A stretch of DNA of 64,000 nt from Doris montereyensis (GCA_037039925.1 JAXRKP010000024.1:669542-733541), one strand, 5' to 3'. Shown: positions 42,846 through 56,381, counted from the first letter of the stretch. Numbers and translations: made by a program. Notes: generated from the sequence alone by a model not told the origin.

Positions 42846-43467
42846 AGTATTTGGAAAAAACAAACAAACACAAACACACACATAAAAAGAATAAAAACGA
42901 CACATCAACTACTTGACACCTTACAAATTAAACCACTTCTTCGATACAATGTTTAATGTTTTCTCTCCCTTCAAAGTCATGTGCCTAGTGAGGATAACTT
43001 TACTATGGAATATAACCAAATGATTCGCCTTGCTGCGTTATATATATATATATATCTATGTCCACAAAACCGTCCCACCCTATCAGAGAAATAGCAGTTT
43101 CTTATACATTTTTAAACTCATTGGATAATAGATAGGAAAGGAATAAGTGAAGAATAGGCCAACAAACGGCTGTCAGAAGATAAAGACAAAAATTGGCTTA
43201 TTTTATCCAGTTAAGGATCGTGTGAATCGTACTGTGTCGGCTGTTGTTGTTTTTTTTTTGTTTTTTTTCAAGTGGAGTTCAATTCAAGGCCGCCGATTTT
43301 AATATATTTCACGTTTGTTAACAGGCATATCGATTTATTATGTATACAACTAAAACCAGTATCGTTTGACTGTACGATGCTCAGTATGTTAAACTTTAAT
43401 GCTGTCATTCAAAAAATCGACAATAACTTTCTATAAGAATCCATTTACTTAAATACTAAAGATAGTA

Positions 43468-43655
43468 ATAATAATGATACGTAAGTAGTAGTAGCAGCAG
43501 CAGTAGCAGTAGTAGTAGTAGCAGTAGTAGTAGCAGCAGTAGCAGCAGCACCAGTAGTAGTAGTAGCAGTACCAGTACTAGTAGTAGCAGTAGTATTATA
43601 TTTAGCAGCAATCAGTGCAGCAGTAGTAGTAGTAGTAGTAGTGGTAGGAGTAGTG

Positions 43656-43703
<48 letters not shown>

Positions 43704-43745
43704 CATTTATTAGTAGTAGTAGTAGTAGTCCTATAGTAGTACATG
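43468..43745. repeat. (TAG)/(CAG)n microsatellite
   Basis: Mixed TAG and CAG trinucleotides over nearly 280 bp. The poly-Thr frame on the minus strand is an artefact. Confidence 0.95.
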
Positions 43746-44254
43746 TAATAGCAGTTGGTGTTGTAGTTAAGTTACATGTATCAGGTAACATTATCATAAT
43801 CGCTATTATTGTTACCTGTATTATAACTGTTGAAGATTGTCATTGGTCCGTCTATGCACATTACATGAATATAAATGAGTCATCCGCTACAAGTGTTTCA
43901 GCTGAACCAACAAAATGTCAGTACATGTATTACATAATTCTAATATTATACTCTAATCATATTATGAATGAAACCTTCAATTTTATTCATCTTGTTTTGC
44001 GTTATTGGTATAATTGTTTCTTTTTACCCTACGATGATTCTGAAATCATATTCGTAAAAAAAACAATCCTACTGGATGGAGGTTTAGACCATGGTAGTGC
44101 ATTGAATTTCGGACATTCGGACGTGAAATCATGATCAACCATCATCATCCTCTTCATCGGCAGCAACATTAGCAACAACAGTAATTACAGCAGGGTTCAC
44201 ATCGTCAATGTCATAAACAACATCAACGTCATTATTGCTACAATGAAAAAATGA

Positions 44255-44296
44255 TGTATGACCATCATCATCATCATCATCATCATCACCATCATT
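44255..44296. repeat. (CAT)n microsatellite
   Basis: A short ATC/CAT tract. Confidence 0.9.
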
Positions 44297-44559
44297 TATT
44301 ATGTTATCATTTATGGTTGCAACCATCGATTTTCTAAAACAGTTTCATGGCTTTCTCCAGTATTTTCCTGCCTATGAATCGATATTTCAAATAAGCTCTA
44401 TCTCCATAAATATATCTTGTTGCATTTGCAAAGAGTTTTCTATGAGTAAACAATACCTGCTAAATTTAAATAGCTCACACTCATGTCCTTCGACCAACCC
44501 GATATGACCCTTCTACACGTTAATCAAACTGTCAAATCCTTTCTTCAACAACGTTGTCA

Positions 44560-44990
44560 TCGTTGTCTGTGTTTCACTTCTGACTTCACTTCTTACTTGT
44601 CCCTTAATCTGGGGCGACCGTGGAAAAGGGGGCACCATCGATGATCTGGCACCCAGATCCTTCCACTCTTCTCGTTGTTTTGCCTTTCTTAGAGTGTTGA
44701 TGAGTTTCAAGCTTGTCTATTTACGACTGATGTTATCTTCCCATATTTTAATATACCTCTCTCTCTTTCTCCTTTGGACAGTGCGTTGTAGGTCTTTACA
44801 GGTCCGTCTCTTCTTGTGACATTATGCTCTGACCATTTTAGTTTCGGCTTCTTCACGGTTGTTAGATTTAGAAGATATTCGTATAGCTCAATGGCTTGTT
44901 GTGTTCTGCTGCGAATTTTTACGTTCTGATCTGCGGTCTTTACAGAAGTTGTCGAGGAGTCTCCGAAAGCGAATCACCTCTTGTTGCTTT
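44560..44990 (-). mobile_element. RTE-like LINE 3' end fragment, frameshifted
   Basis: Minus-strand pieces KKPKLKWSEHNVTRRDL, IWEDNI and RKAKQREEWKDLGARSSMVP follow the usual tail order (RRKLKWxGHVTRSxG, RWEDNI, RKAExREEWRxLVxRSS). Several frame changes show decay. Confidence 0.72.
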
Positions 44991-45068
44991 TATTCTTTTT
45001 CCCAGATTTACAGTTAGGAGTACGATTCGCAAGCATATAAGAATATAGATTTGACAGAGAGTTTTGAT

Positions 45069-45385
45069 TTAACTTTACCCACACCCACAACTAAGGTGAT
45101 CTCAGGGGGTTTTTGGTAGGATTTTTTAATTTTGCCCTGATTTAAACAGCCACGGGATCTTTAATATGCACAGTGTTGTTATTTGCACACTGGATTTCTT
45201 TTTATCGTTCGTTTTGATGGATAGGTGTCGAGCTACCTACCTGGACCAGGCACGGGGGGGGTTACTCTAACGAAAACCCATCGAGAAAAAAAACAACTGT
45301 TCAACCTACCGGGGCTTGAACCTGCGACCTTTTTGGTTGAGAGGCGGACACCATGCCTCTGGACTACCGAGTTAACATGATAGGG
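45069..45385 (-). mobile_element. SINE, family 3, copy 2
   Basis: On the minus strand the tRNA-like head begins near 45385: ACTCGGTAGTCCAGAGGCAT, then a B-box-like GGTCGCAGGTTCAAGCCCC. The body contains GGGATCTTTAATATGCACAG on the plus strand. The tail is GGTGATCTCAGGGGGTTTTT near 45095. Confidence 0.8.
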
Positions 45386-46387
45386 GAGAGCATATTAAGG
45401 GGGGCGGCACCTGGACTGGCGAGTTTTGGACCAAAAGGTTGATTTTCTGTTCTTTGCATATTTGGGTAGAACGATCATTTATCTACAAGTTCATGGCAGA
45501 AAAATGTCCATACGACGTACAGTTTAAAAAAATAAAATTTGTAGGCGAGGGTAGGTAAAAACAATCAAAATTTTAACGTAAATTACCCTAACACTGACTG
45601 AGAAAATGGCAGTAAAAACCCGTATATTGGCGGTTAATGGCTAAATGTGGCGACACACGATTTGACCTCGTTTTGCCGACACCGACGATCTGCGCGTCTC
45701 CCATCGCTGTGTGATATAAGAGGCGTTGCGCGTCAGTGTGTATGTGAACACCCGCACAAGTATAGGATGCAGAGGAAAAAAAAACAAAAACTGGTCATTT
45801 CGACGTCTGTTTTCACTACAATGCACATCTAAACCTAGATTTATAATCCTATTTACTTAAGTAACAATGCCAGAGACTATCGAAAGAGTAAGCGGACTGC
45901 TACAACAAGGGAAAACCGTCTGAAGCGTTTGTTTTGTGTTATTTTCTGTTGATTTTTAAAATTGCGTTTTTCTTGAAATGTAGTTTTTCCACACTAAAAT
46001 TCTATCTCCTCCGCCATTTACCGAACGATTTGTATTATAATTGCACACAGTTTCCTCTTGTCAATGTTAATAGAATGACGTCGGTTTTTAAAAATATATT
46101 GTTAACTTTTTGAAAAAAATAAAAAATTTTGTAATAAAAACGCCGTTTTTTGTACATTCACGATATAAAGTATTTTCAAAAATTCATTAAAAAAAACTAT
46201 CCAACATATCAAAAAACCCGACGTCGCTCTTTAGATATTGAACGGAAAAGACGATCTGCACAGCTTTTGAGTGATTTTATTCATAACTAAGGAGGAGAAA
46301 GATTTTGAAAATTGAGTCAAAAAAGATGGCGGCTGTTTATATGACAATCAAGGACGCACAAACTTTTCAAGGACATAGAATGACTGT

Positions 46388-46601
46388 ATTTTGACAGTTA
46401 CACATGTACATACTAAAAGCAAAAACTTAAAATCAAAAGCAAAAAAAATCACTTCAGGTTCCCCCCCCCCACCCCCACCCCTTAAAGTTGAAGCAGCTGA
46501 GCGGTATGTCAAAACAAATGGTGTTGGCTTCCTGCTTCCCCTTTCAGTGTGTCATCATTTTAGTGATAGACATATATATTTTGACAGTTACACATGTACA
46601 T
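46388..46601. repeat. Direct repeat of 24 bp, about 190 bp apart
   Basis: TATTTTGACAGTTACACATG followed by TACAT occurs at 46388-46412 and 46577-46601. Confidence 0.8.
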
Positions 46602-46639
46602 CGTCTAACTGGAAATCATCATCGCAAAAAGTTCACTTT

Positions 46640-46850
46640 ACAGACAGACAGACAGACAGACATACATACATACATACATACAACACTACATACATACATA
46701 CAATTATTTACATACATATATAAAATTACATACATACATACATACATATACATACATACATACATACATACAGACAGACAGACAGACACACATAAACATA
46801 CATACATACATGCATGCATACATACATTACAATTATTTACATACATATAT
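46640..46850. repeat. CATA/CAGA microsatellite
   Basis: Tetranucleotide arrays of CATA and CAGA, interrupted by ATTATTTACATACATATA twice. Confidence 0.93.
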
Positions 46851-46852
46851 TC

Positions 46853-47035
46853 AAGTAAAGTTCCTTCAAGGCCGTTACCGCCCATAGAGCCGGATCTTAT
46901 TCCAGTTTCAATAGCGTGGAACAGAACAGGTGATAATATTCACCTGCTGGACAGGACGCTAGTCTGACGCAGGTTTGTACTCCCAAAGCTAGTGCTTGTA
47001 TCCATCTGCACCTTGGTTGAGTAGGGAAATGTGTA
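46853..47035 (-). mobile_element. tRNA-derived SINE, family 1, copy D, truncated
   Basis: It holds the 3' half only: AGTTCCTTCAAGGCCGTTAC, CCTGCTGGACAGGACGCTAG and GTTGAGTAGGGAAATGTGT. It lies between two CATA arrays; the tRNA head is missing. Confidence 0.8.
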
Positions 47036-47046
47036 AATACATACAA

Positions 47047-47077
<31 letters not shown>

Positions 47078-47128
47078 CATACATACATACATACATACAT
47101 ACATACATACATACATACATACATACAA
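47036..47128. repeat. (CATA)n microsatellite
   Basis: A nearly pure CATA tract between SINE copy D and a family 3 SINE. Confidence 0.95.
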
Positions 47129-47136
47129 TTACCCAC

Positions 47137-47445
47137 ATCAACGAGTAAGGTGATCTCGGAGGTTTTGGTAGAATTTTAAATTTTGCCCGGATTGCCCTCC
47201 TAAAGCCAAGGGATCTTTAACGTGCACAAAGTGTTGTGCTTTGCACACGGTTCCTCCTTTTTATCGTCTGTCTCCGATGTGACCAGGTATCGATCCACCT
47301 ACCTGGACCAAAGGGTTTGGGGGTGGGGGTATATTAGGTTATACTAGAAAAGAACCTCGAGAAAACCTTTCAATCTACCGTGGTTTGAATCCAAGACCTT
47401 TTGGTTGAGAGGTAGACACCTTGCATCTGCACTACCGAGTCTCCT
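47137..47445 (-). mobile_element. SINE, family 3, copy 3
   Basis: It contains ACCCACATCAACGAGTAAGG, GGTTTTGGTAGAATTTT, GGGATCTTTAACGTGCAC and CTCCGATGTGACCAGG. The tRNA-like head near 47445 reads ACTCGGTAGTGCAGATGC on the minus strand. Its tail abuts the CATA array. Confidence 0.83.
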
Positions 47446-48812
47446 GTCAAAGTGATATTTATAAAAGAATCCATCTGATTATGAACATTTAGATTATTTA
47501 CTATAGCCCTTATCATATCGTGTCAGAGGCTAGATATGTCAATTGACCTTTAAATACCCCACACATCTTAATACATGTACAATCATGGTTTAAAAATGTT
47601 TGAACACACAATAATCAGTAAGGACAATGCACAGTAATTCAACATACAACTGTTTTAAATTATAGAGCTCTTTATCACTAGCATTTTAAAAAGAATTCAT
47701 ATTTTTTGAATTGTTTGTTTTGAACTGTAAACTGTTCCATGTTTTGACTGTTCTTATAATTTAAAAAAATATGTATAACAGAAGTGGAACATCCTGTAAT
47801 ATATCTTAAATCCATCTCCCCGAGTAAACGTTACATGAGAGTAGTTGAAAAATGATTTATAATCAATATTATCTATGTCATAAACAATCTTATACAATTG
47901 TATAAGATCCCCCCCCTTTTTATTCTGTATTTTAGAGATTTGATTTCTATGTTATTATCAAACGATTGATGCACTAGAAGATTGTTAGATTTATTTACAT
48001 TACATAATAATTATAACAAAAGAAGTTTTGAACTTGAATATTATCTAATTTGATTTCGATGACAGTAATTTCATATCAAAAGTAAAGAAAACACGACCAG
48101 GCCTAGATCTACTGGTGAGAAAGTGAGACTTCCCTTTCCCCCAGGCTCTAATAAACCAATAAAATAACAGCTGTGTTCACAGCCTCAAGCTTCTTTCGGT
48201 TCGATCTTCGCACCACGATCACGACCACGCCGACATTCGGTTCTTTGAAACTTCACTGCAAATGAATGGTTTAAAAATCCTTCACACTTTCTTTTGCTTT
48301 TATCTACATGGTACAAAACTTCAATTCTGTGAAGAAGAAAACTAGTTTTCTATAAACGGGGTGCTTTACTTGGTTTGTGTATTATAGATTTCCAGTCTAT
48401 GGCAATTATATCGGACGAAAACTCACAAAGGTTTGACATTAAATCTACGCTGAATGGCTTGATTTCGATTCGATTTAAAGGCAGGGAAGAAAAGGAATGG
48501 GGATTGCATAGCAGGATACACACGGTGACTTTTGTCGTCGTGTGCATTGTAAAAGAAGAATAAGTAATAGAAAGATATTTTCTTGACTTTATCATATTCA
48601 TATAAAATACCACGGATTTACACACAGCTCCTTAGACGTTTACATTTCGCCTGTCACTGTCAGTCTCCTCATAAGAGAATTTCTTAACTTGTCTTGTTCA
48701 GCGTGTCTGTTACTGTTAGTGTTAGACGGAGAGTGCGCTGTCAAATGTGGATCGACACGAAATGTGAACAACGCCTTTGCGCCTTCATAAACAAAAAGGA
48801 ATAATGGCAATT

Positions 48813-48842
48813 CAAAAAAAAAAAAAAAAAAAAAAAAAAAAG
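48813..48842. repeat. Poly(A) tract
   Basis: A run of about 29 A. It may be the tail of an unrecognised retroposed copy. Confidence 0.8.
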
Positions 48843-49684
48843 ATGAAGAGGAGAGCCACAATACTATAACAATAACTAAATGAACGAGAAAGTCAGAATC
48901 CTACCTTCTTAGATTACCAAAAAAGTTGACAGACTCAAACAGTCTTTTTCCTCGTAAAGTTTAGTAGGCCTAGTCGTAACAATCCATAACAAGAGATATC
49001 AATCATACTGAGTTGAAATAATACACAATTCTAACAAAAAAATGGCTTCCTAAGTGGTTACTAGATCTATTTACGATCTGGGCAAATGACAATGATTGTA
49101 TCGACTGAAACGGCAACCAGTAGAACATGGATCCGTCACCAATGAGATCAATTTCACTCAATGCACTTAAGTGTTCCCCATACTTTCTTTTCGATACACT
49201 TTTTAGTATTACGCCTCCCCCCCCCCCCCCCACCCACACCCGCTTTCTATTTTACTCTTCTTCTCCTTTTCCCGTTAGACACCAGTTCTAAATGCAAATG
49301 CACACAGAAAATCAATCCTTTCTATCGAACAGGTGATCACTAGAACAATGACCTCTTGTGATATTTTCATGAACGAGAGGGGACCAAAACTGATTATAGG
49401 ATCATAATAACATTATGATGATTTATGGTCTGCGTTTGGAAAAGATCCAATTTCCATTGACGTTTTAAGATAATAATTAGATCAGGCTTCTTTGAACTTT
49501 CTTGTTGAGTTTTAGTGCCATCTACTTTATGCTTCAGACGTTCTGAGAGGTCATACTATTATCCATTATCTTTCTGGTTCGCTGCGTTCCTCTTATTTCT
49601 GTTTCTTCTTATCGAAGAGCCTTGCAATGCAGGGCACATAATTTCCATCAATATAATAATATACATGCATCTATCAGATACTCA

Positions 49685-49845
49685 TTCAGTCAATCAAGCA
49701 ATCACTCAATCAATCAATCCATCCAGCAACCAATCAATCAATCAATCGATCAAATCGACCAACCAACCAATCAACCAACCAACCAACCAACTAACCAATC
49801 AATAAATAAATAAATCCAATAATATATCAATCAATCAATAATATA
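49685..49845. repeat. CAAT/CAAC tetranucleotide repeat
   Basis: Mixed AATC, AACC and AATA units. Confidence 0.88.
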
Positions 49846-50202
49846 TCTCCATCGACCACTTTCCCGTCTTCTCTTAGTTTGAGCATATTGTGCGTCTCTT
49901 TCCTAATTTCCCATTCTATTTCCTTTCTCTAGCTTGAGTTGCTTACCTTCCCCCACCGCACCCTTCAAATCATTTTCAATTTATAAAGGGTTACAGACGA
50001 CAACAACCTAATCTTATAGTAATCGGCTACATAGCACAAGAGATCTACAGCGGCTACGCTGGCTAGTCAAAGGCTGTGAGGACATTCATTGAAAGTAAAC
50101 CACACATTCCTTTTCAGGCCTTAATTTCATACCAATGCCTCAAATGTTTGGCCTTTAGTTCACACGTGAGTCAGAGCTTGTACAGGTAGTACGACGAGAA
50201 GC

Positions 50203-50745
<543 letters not shown>

Positions 50746-51254
50746 CCCTTTAAAAAAGAAAGAAAAATAAAACTGGACGAAATATAGATTCAATAGCTTA
50801 AACGTTACATAGTACATGTATAATAAATATCTACGCATTGTGCAAAGGAGGAACAAAATGGACTTTTACTAGTTTTACAAAGATCGGTTAAAACGGACTA
50901 AGGCTAACATTTGCCTTCAACAGGAAGGCCGAGAGGAGATACCCCGTCTTGCATTGCATTGAGGCGAAATCGAGTGAAACGAAGACCTATTTGAACTCAT
51001 GGATCTAAAAAAAATCTAGATTTAAATGATAATGCCAGAAAAAATGTCGTCACGGTATTCTTCCTTTTTAACTCGAGCGAGATGGTCACGGTCGACTTGA
51101 GTGAAGATCGATTTCTGATTATTTTCAAGGAGTTGCTTTTCAAATAAAGTCTATTCCTCAGCCACTGACGAGCATGGCTGTCGCAACAGCTTATACGGTA
51201 TGACATAGATAAAGATGGATTTATAGTCATCATTTACCCCCACAGGCCATTTCC

Positions 51255-51510
51255 TGTAAAGTCCTTCTAAACTCCGTGGGAGCATACATTACAGCGACCT
51301 GCTTGGCTGCTTGGTGTTAACACTCTGGCAAAATTTTTCTCTACCTATAGTTGGGTACTTATTCACACCTGGGTCAAGTGAGAAAAGTAGAGTAAAGTAC
51401 CTTTCCTAAGAGTACAACGTTGTGAGAATAAAACCCCAACCCGACATGGAATTTGAACCAGTATCGTCGCGATTACAAGCCCACAACACTACATTTTCGC
51501 TACAACCGTT
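51255..51510 (-). mobile_element. tRNA-like SINE sharing the central domain of family 1
   Basis: On the minus strand it has the B-box-like CTGGTTCAAATTCCATG and then CACTTGACCCAGGTGTGAAT ahead of AAGTACCC. This is the same central block as family 1, behind an unrelated head. Confidence 0.65.
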
Positions 51511-51574
51511 GGACAGGCTGATAGATAAATGCAAATTGGCGGAGGTCGGGTAAGGGGCAGCTGAGGATTGAGCT

Positions 51575-52030
51575 GTAATCGGTTTCTATGAAATTCAGGA
51601 GACAAAAACAGGGCATCAAAACAACAAACAAAAAACAAACACAAAACCAAAATAAACACAACAGCAACAAACAAAGAGCACACCCCAAGCAAACGTCAAA
51701 CATACTCTCTTCCTCCAAACCCCCCAACCTTAAATCCTCCCCCCAACAAAACCCAACAACAACAACAACAACAACATAAACAACAACAAAAGCCTTCCCG
51801 TCGTGGAGACAAACAAATTAAACACCCACGCCCCCAACCCTCCCCCAAACAAATAACCCAAACAAATAGCTAAACAAAACCCCCCCCAAAAAAAAAAACA
51901 ACCCAAAAAAAAAACAAAACACAACGGACCCTCCCCATCCAACCCCCCAACAACAAAAGAACAACAACCCAACGACAACGACAACAGAACAAAAATGAAA
52001 GAATAAAAAATCCATATGAAGATTTAAAAA
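51575..52030. repeat. A/C-rich low-complexity stretch
   Basis: CAACAA, CCCCAAA and AAACA units with almost no G on the plus strand. Confidence 0.85.
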
Positions 52031-52254
52031 AAAGGTCAAAATCAAATTCTAACGTAGTTTATTGCTTTCTTCATCGTGAATACACGGTTCGTTACGTATC
52101 AAGGTTACGACCACACGAAAGGCATGGTATGCATCGATTTTATCCCATTACAGCATCTAGCATTTAATGCAGCTTTGCCTGTACCTGTGACATAGCCCTA
52201 TATAAAATTGCAATGGCATAAAAGGGACTATTTTTATGTGCGCAGACTGAGGTT

Positions 52255-54195
52255 TGCATAGATTTTAATAATAATATATATACTTCTTTGGCGCCTTTTC
52301 TCAAAAGAGCTCAAAGCGCCTCACAATAGCATACAATACAACATAAATAAAATATAATGGTCATAGAACATGATATTTAAAAGAGTCAAAATGTATCATA
52401 TGATTATCCTAAAATAGAAGGGTTTAAGAGTCCACTCAAAAGATTCAAATGATACAACAATCTTAAAACATACAAAGAGTATAACATGATCACGAAACCT
52501 AAAAGATACATTGTAAATAATACATTAAGCTAAAAAGATAGATACAATGAATTAGTAAAATATTCAATGAATAGAGCATTCTTACAAGAGACACGAGATA
52601 TATAATGCGCATAGACATAATCAAAAGATTCATTATAAATATAAGCTATCCTAACAAAAACAACGATAATTAAAGGCTTGAAAAGACGCTAAGCATTATA
52701 TGCCCTCTTAAAAAGGTGGGTTTTAAGAGACTTCCTAAACGATTCAAGGGATGTGGAGTTCCAACAACATTCATCCAGACCATTCCACAGTTGAGGTGCA
52801 CTCACAGAAAAAGCTTTCTCTCCAAAACGAGTCGATGTACAAAGATAGTTACTATTATTAGACCTCAAGACTCTAGGTTTAAAATAGGGGTTAAAAAGCT
52901 CGTCTAGATGCAAGGGAGCTAGATTATTTAAACATTTATCTCTCTCTGACTGGCAATCAATGGAGGTCTTTAAGTATATTGGTAATGTGATCAGATTTCT
53001 TTTTAAGAGCAATAGTTCTGGCTGTATAATTTTGTATCTTTTGAAGTTTAGATAGATGTTTTTTTTAGACATACCAGACAAGAGGGAGTTGCAATAATCC
53101 AATCTACTGGTTACAAAGGCATTTATCAAACGTTTAGCAGTATCATCATCAATGAAATATCTGTTTCTGCTAATATTCTTAAGATGGAACATAGATGTTT
53201 GACATATTTTATTAATTTGCTTCTCCATTGTGAGGTGATGATCAAAAAGGAAGCCTAAATTCTTAACAGCATTGGAAATTTCAATATGTGATTACAAATA
53301 TTTACATTGGATGCATTAATAGTTTTGAGCGATATACGCGTTCCAAAGACAATTATATCTGTTTTATTCTCCATTTAATCTAAGTCTGTTTTCTGTCATC
53401 TAAGTCTGTATATCTGTGGTGCAATCCTGAAATGTCTGAATGGATGCTGCAGGATTGTTGGTGCTCAGGGGTATGTATAGTTGAGTGTCGTTTGCATATA
53501 GATGATATTTGATGTTATGCCTCTCAATTATGTCAGCTAATGGAGTGGTGTAGAGAGTAAAGAGAACTGGTCCTAGGATAGACCCTTGGGGAACACCATG
53601 TTGACATTTTAAAGGCGATGATCTCGAAGAGTCAATCAATACCGATTGTGTTCGCTCCTGAAGGTAGGTATCGAACCAATTTCAGGGCAGTCTCGTTCAT
53701 TCCAAATTGGTGTTGCAATCGTGATATCAAGATTCCATGGTCGATAGTGTCAAATGCGGCGCTCAGATCTAACAAAACGAGCATGACACATGACTTGTTG
53801 TCGATCATCCTAATGATGTCATTGTGCACCCTCAAAAGCGATGTTTCCGTACTGTGGTGTTTTCTGTACGCAGATTGGAAATGTGTCGACATTTTGTTGC
53901 TATCGATGTGTTGCGTAAGACGACGGTTAACAATTTTTTCAATGATCTTGGACAAGGCTGGCAGATTAGAGATTTGTCTATAATTCTTGAGTTCGTCCTT
54001 ATTCAACGATGATTTTTTAATGATAGGGGTCACACTAGCGTGTTTGAGTGAAGATGGAAATATGCCCTTATGAAGACTGTTGTTCACGATAGTTGAGATG
54101 GCAGGAGACAGAATACATGAGAACTCTTTTAACAGCCAGGTTGGTATGAACTCAAGATCACAAATTTTGTGCTTAAAACTACGAAATTTCACTCT
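52255..54195 (-). mobile_element. L2/CR1-like LINE, 5'-truncated, damaged reverse transcriptase
   Basis: Three open pieces on the minus strand follow LINE order. 54192-53632 holds HFQSAYRKHHSTETSLLRVH and VLLDLSAAFDTIDH (palm motif A). 53639-53400 holds HGVPQGSILGPVLFTLYTTP and YHLYANDTQLY (the catalytic box, normally YADD). 53228-52689 holds SRLDYCNSLLSG and the C-terminal WNGLDE with FRKSLKTHLF. Asn replaces the first catalytic Asp (codon 53492-53490), and frame breaks separate the pieces, so it is inactive. A 3' tail with GGCGCCTTTTCTCAAAAGAG follows near 52290. Confidence 0.88.
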
Positions 54196-55349
54196 ACGAG
54201 AATTGTTTCCCCAATTGTTTCATTAATACTAATACTTCTCACATCAGACAAATCAATTTACGCCTATCTCAATCTCATTCAATAGTTCATTTATCCACTA
54301 TTCGGTTTATTCGATGTTTGTGTGTTCTCTTATATTAGTTACAGAACAATTTTAATTTGTCTGACTTTCTGCTGAGACAAGCCTGTCGTGTTTACTCTTA
54401 CAACAATCAAGCGGAATAATTTCGATTCTTATTATGTCATTATTTAACCTCAATTAACGTCATTAATCTTTACGCGTTGCTTTTGCTTTGTTCGTTTTGC
54501 CTGCTGCTTTTTGTTTGAACTTGCTGTTGTCACTCTGTTGTTGATTTAAGGGACGTATCGCCCTTTGTCAAGGTCTCCTATTCCTGTTGAAAGCAAAGGA
54601 AAGAAAACCCTCCATCTTTAACCGTGGCAGTGGTTGGAGAGAGAAAGATGTGGGCTTTGTAATTATTAATTACACCAATACAAAGGCTCGGCACATTATA
54701 ATCGAAGCTTTTATTGCATTGGGTATCCGTTTTAGATGGCGTGCTTCGATTGGCCAATTCCAGTGAATGGCTCGCCCGAGCTGTTTGCATAGGTTTCAAA
54801 AGTGGGAAAGCCGTCTTGTAGAACTTTCTTTGTCGATACATTGATTTCTATTAATTATAGTGAATAGGCTTTATGGGACGTCTTGAAAACGTCACGAGCG
54901 AAAAACTGTGATTAGATAAGATTTATCGATTGTGATTTATAAGTAAATATGTTATGTACAATGTATATTGTAAATTTAATCCACATTAAACAGGACCTAA
55001 CACACTTTGTTTGTAAAGCAAAGGGAAAAAAATAAGACAAGTAAAATCAAAACCACAAGTGCGCGTGATCATGAGGTGAATGTTAAAAATCATCGGACAT
55101 TATAAACGATCGAATGAATGAAGTTAAAAAAAGCAACCAAATCCATGAAATAAAACAACCGCCACAAAACATCCCCCTCCCCCAAAGATATATCCAACAA
55201 AACAAAACAAAACAAAACAAATACCCAAAACAAAACCCAACCCCAAACGAAACCTGGAAAATAAGAAACAAATCAAACAGTTCATATTACCCTTCCCACT
55301 TGTTCTTAACACCAGAATAAAAATTCTGAATAATATTATACAAGCATGG

Positions 55350-55520
55350 CATTGATACACCCCGAGTAATATCAAGTACCAATATTAGACCGAAGACGTA
55401 TTCGATACTGAGGCTACTTGGGTAGGTGTGAACGGTACTTTTTTCAACTTTTAAATTGTAAAACCTGTCTAAAGCGGCGGCTTAGATGATTGAAAATTCT
55501 ACACATAGACGGAAAACAAT
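55350..55520. repeat. Dispersed repeat, copy 2 (partner at 5190-5360)
   Basis: GTAGGTGTGAACGGTACT, TTTCAACTTTTAAATTGTAA, AACCTGTC and GCGGCGGCTTA match the first copy in order and orientation. Confidence 0.6.
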
Positions 55521-55623
55521 TCTGTTTCAAATTTAAAGGCCACAAAAATACGTTTATAAGTAAGTGGGGGATCGTTCCTTCTTTTACAAAACACATCTCG
55601 TCCTTTTTAACTTGTATTAGCAT

Positions 55624-55625
55624 TC

Positions 55626-55657
<32 letters not shown>

Positions 55658-56025
55658 CTTCTTCTTCTTCTTCTTCTTCTTCTTCTTCTTCTTCTATCCT
55701 CCTCCTTCTTCTTCTTCTTCTTCTTCTTCTTCTTCTTCTTCTTCTTCTTTCTTCTTCTTCTTCTTCTTCTTCTTCTTCTTCTTCTTCTTCTTCTTCTTCT
55801 TCTTCTTCTTCTTCTTCTTCTTCTTCTTCTTCTTCTTCTTCTTCTTCTTCTTCTTCTTCTTCTTCTTCTTCTTCTTCTTCTTCTTCATCTTCTTCTTCTT
55901 CATCTTCTTCTTCTTCTTCTTCTTCTTCTTCTTCTTCTTCTTCTTCTTCTTCTTCTTCTTCTTCTTCTTCTTCTTCTTCTTCTTCTTTTATCTCTACCTC
56001 TGTCTCTTCTTCTTTATCTTCTCTC
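55624..56025. repeat. Long (TTC)n microsatellite
   Basis: About 400 bp of TTC with a few interruptions (TATCCTCCT, CAT). It is a pure polypurine/polypyrimidine tract and could form triplex DNA. Confidence 0.97.
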
Positions 56026-56381
56026 CCCCCCAACAGATGCACAATCAGTAAAGATGAGCACATGTACATGTATTAGAATTTAAAGATATTATATTTTGAC
56101 TGAGTGAGTGTTTGGCGAGGTTGGAGTGATTGATGAGATCGCCTCATGGGGATAAAAGAGAAATATAATATGATTGGAGATTATTCATATCGATATATTG
56201 AATACATTGTACCCCTTGTGCAATCATTGCGTCGGGGGGCTGTTGTCTCCATTCTTCACTTTATAAAACAATAAAGTGTGTAATCAATACATTATAATTT
56301 ATTTCTATTCTTTTGAGTTTGTTTTATATTATTGGTGCAATTTTCTTGTTGTTCATGCTCTTCATAAAAATGCTTGAAATT

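Noticed and set aside
42572..42908. Poly-Phe/Ser and poly-Arg/Lys/Glu frames
   Set aside because: Translations of the TTC microsatellite.
43445..43797. Poly-Thr and poly-Leu frames on the minus strand
   Set aside because: Translations of the TAG/CAG microsatellite.
55490..56083. 197-codon Leu-rich and 150-codon Glu-rich frames
   Set aside because: Translations of the long TTC array.
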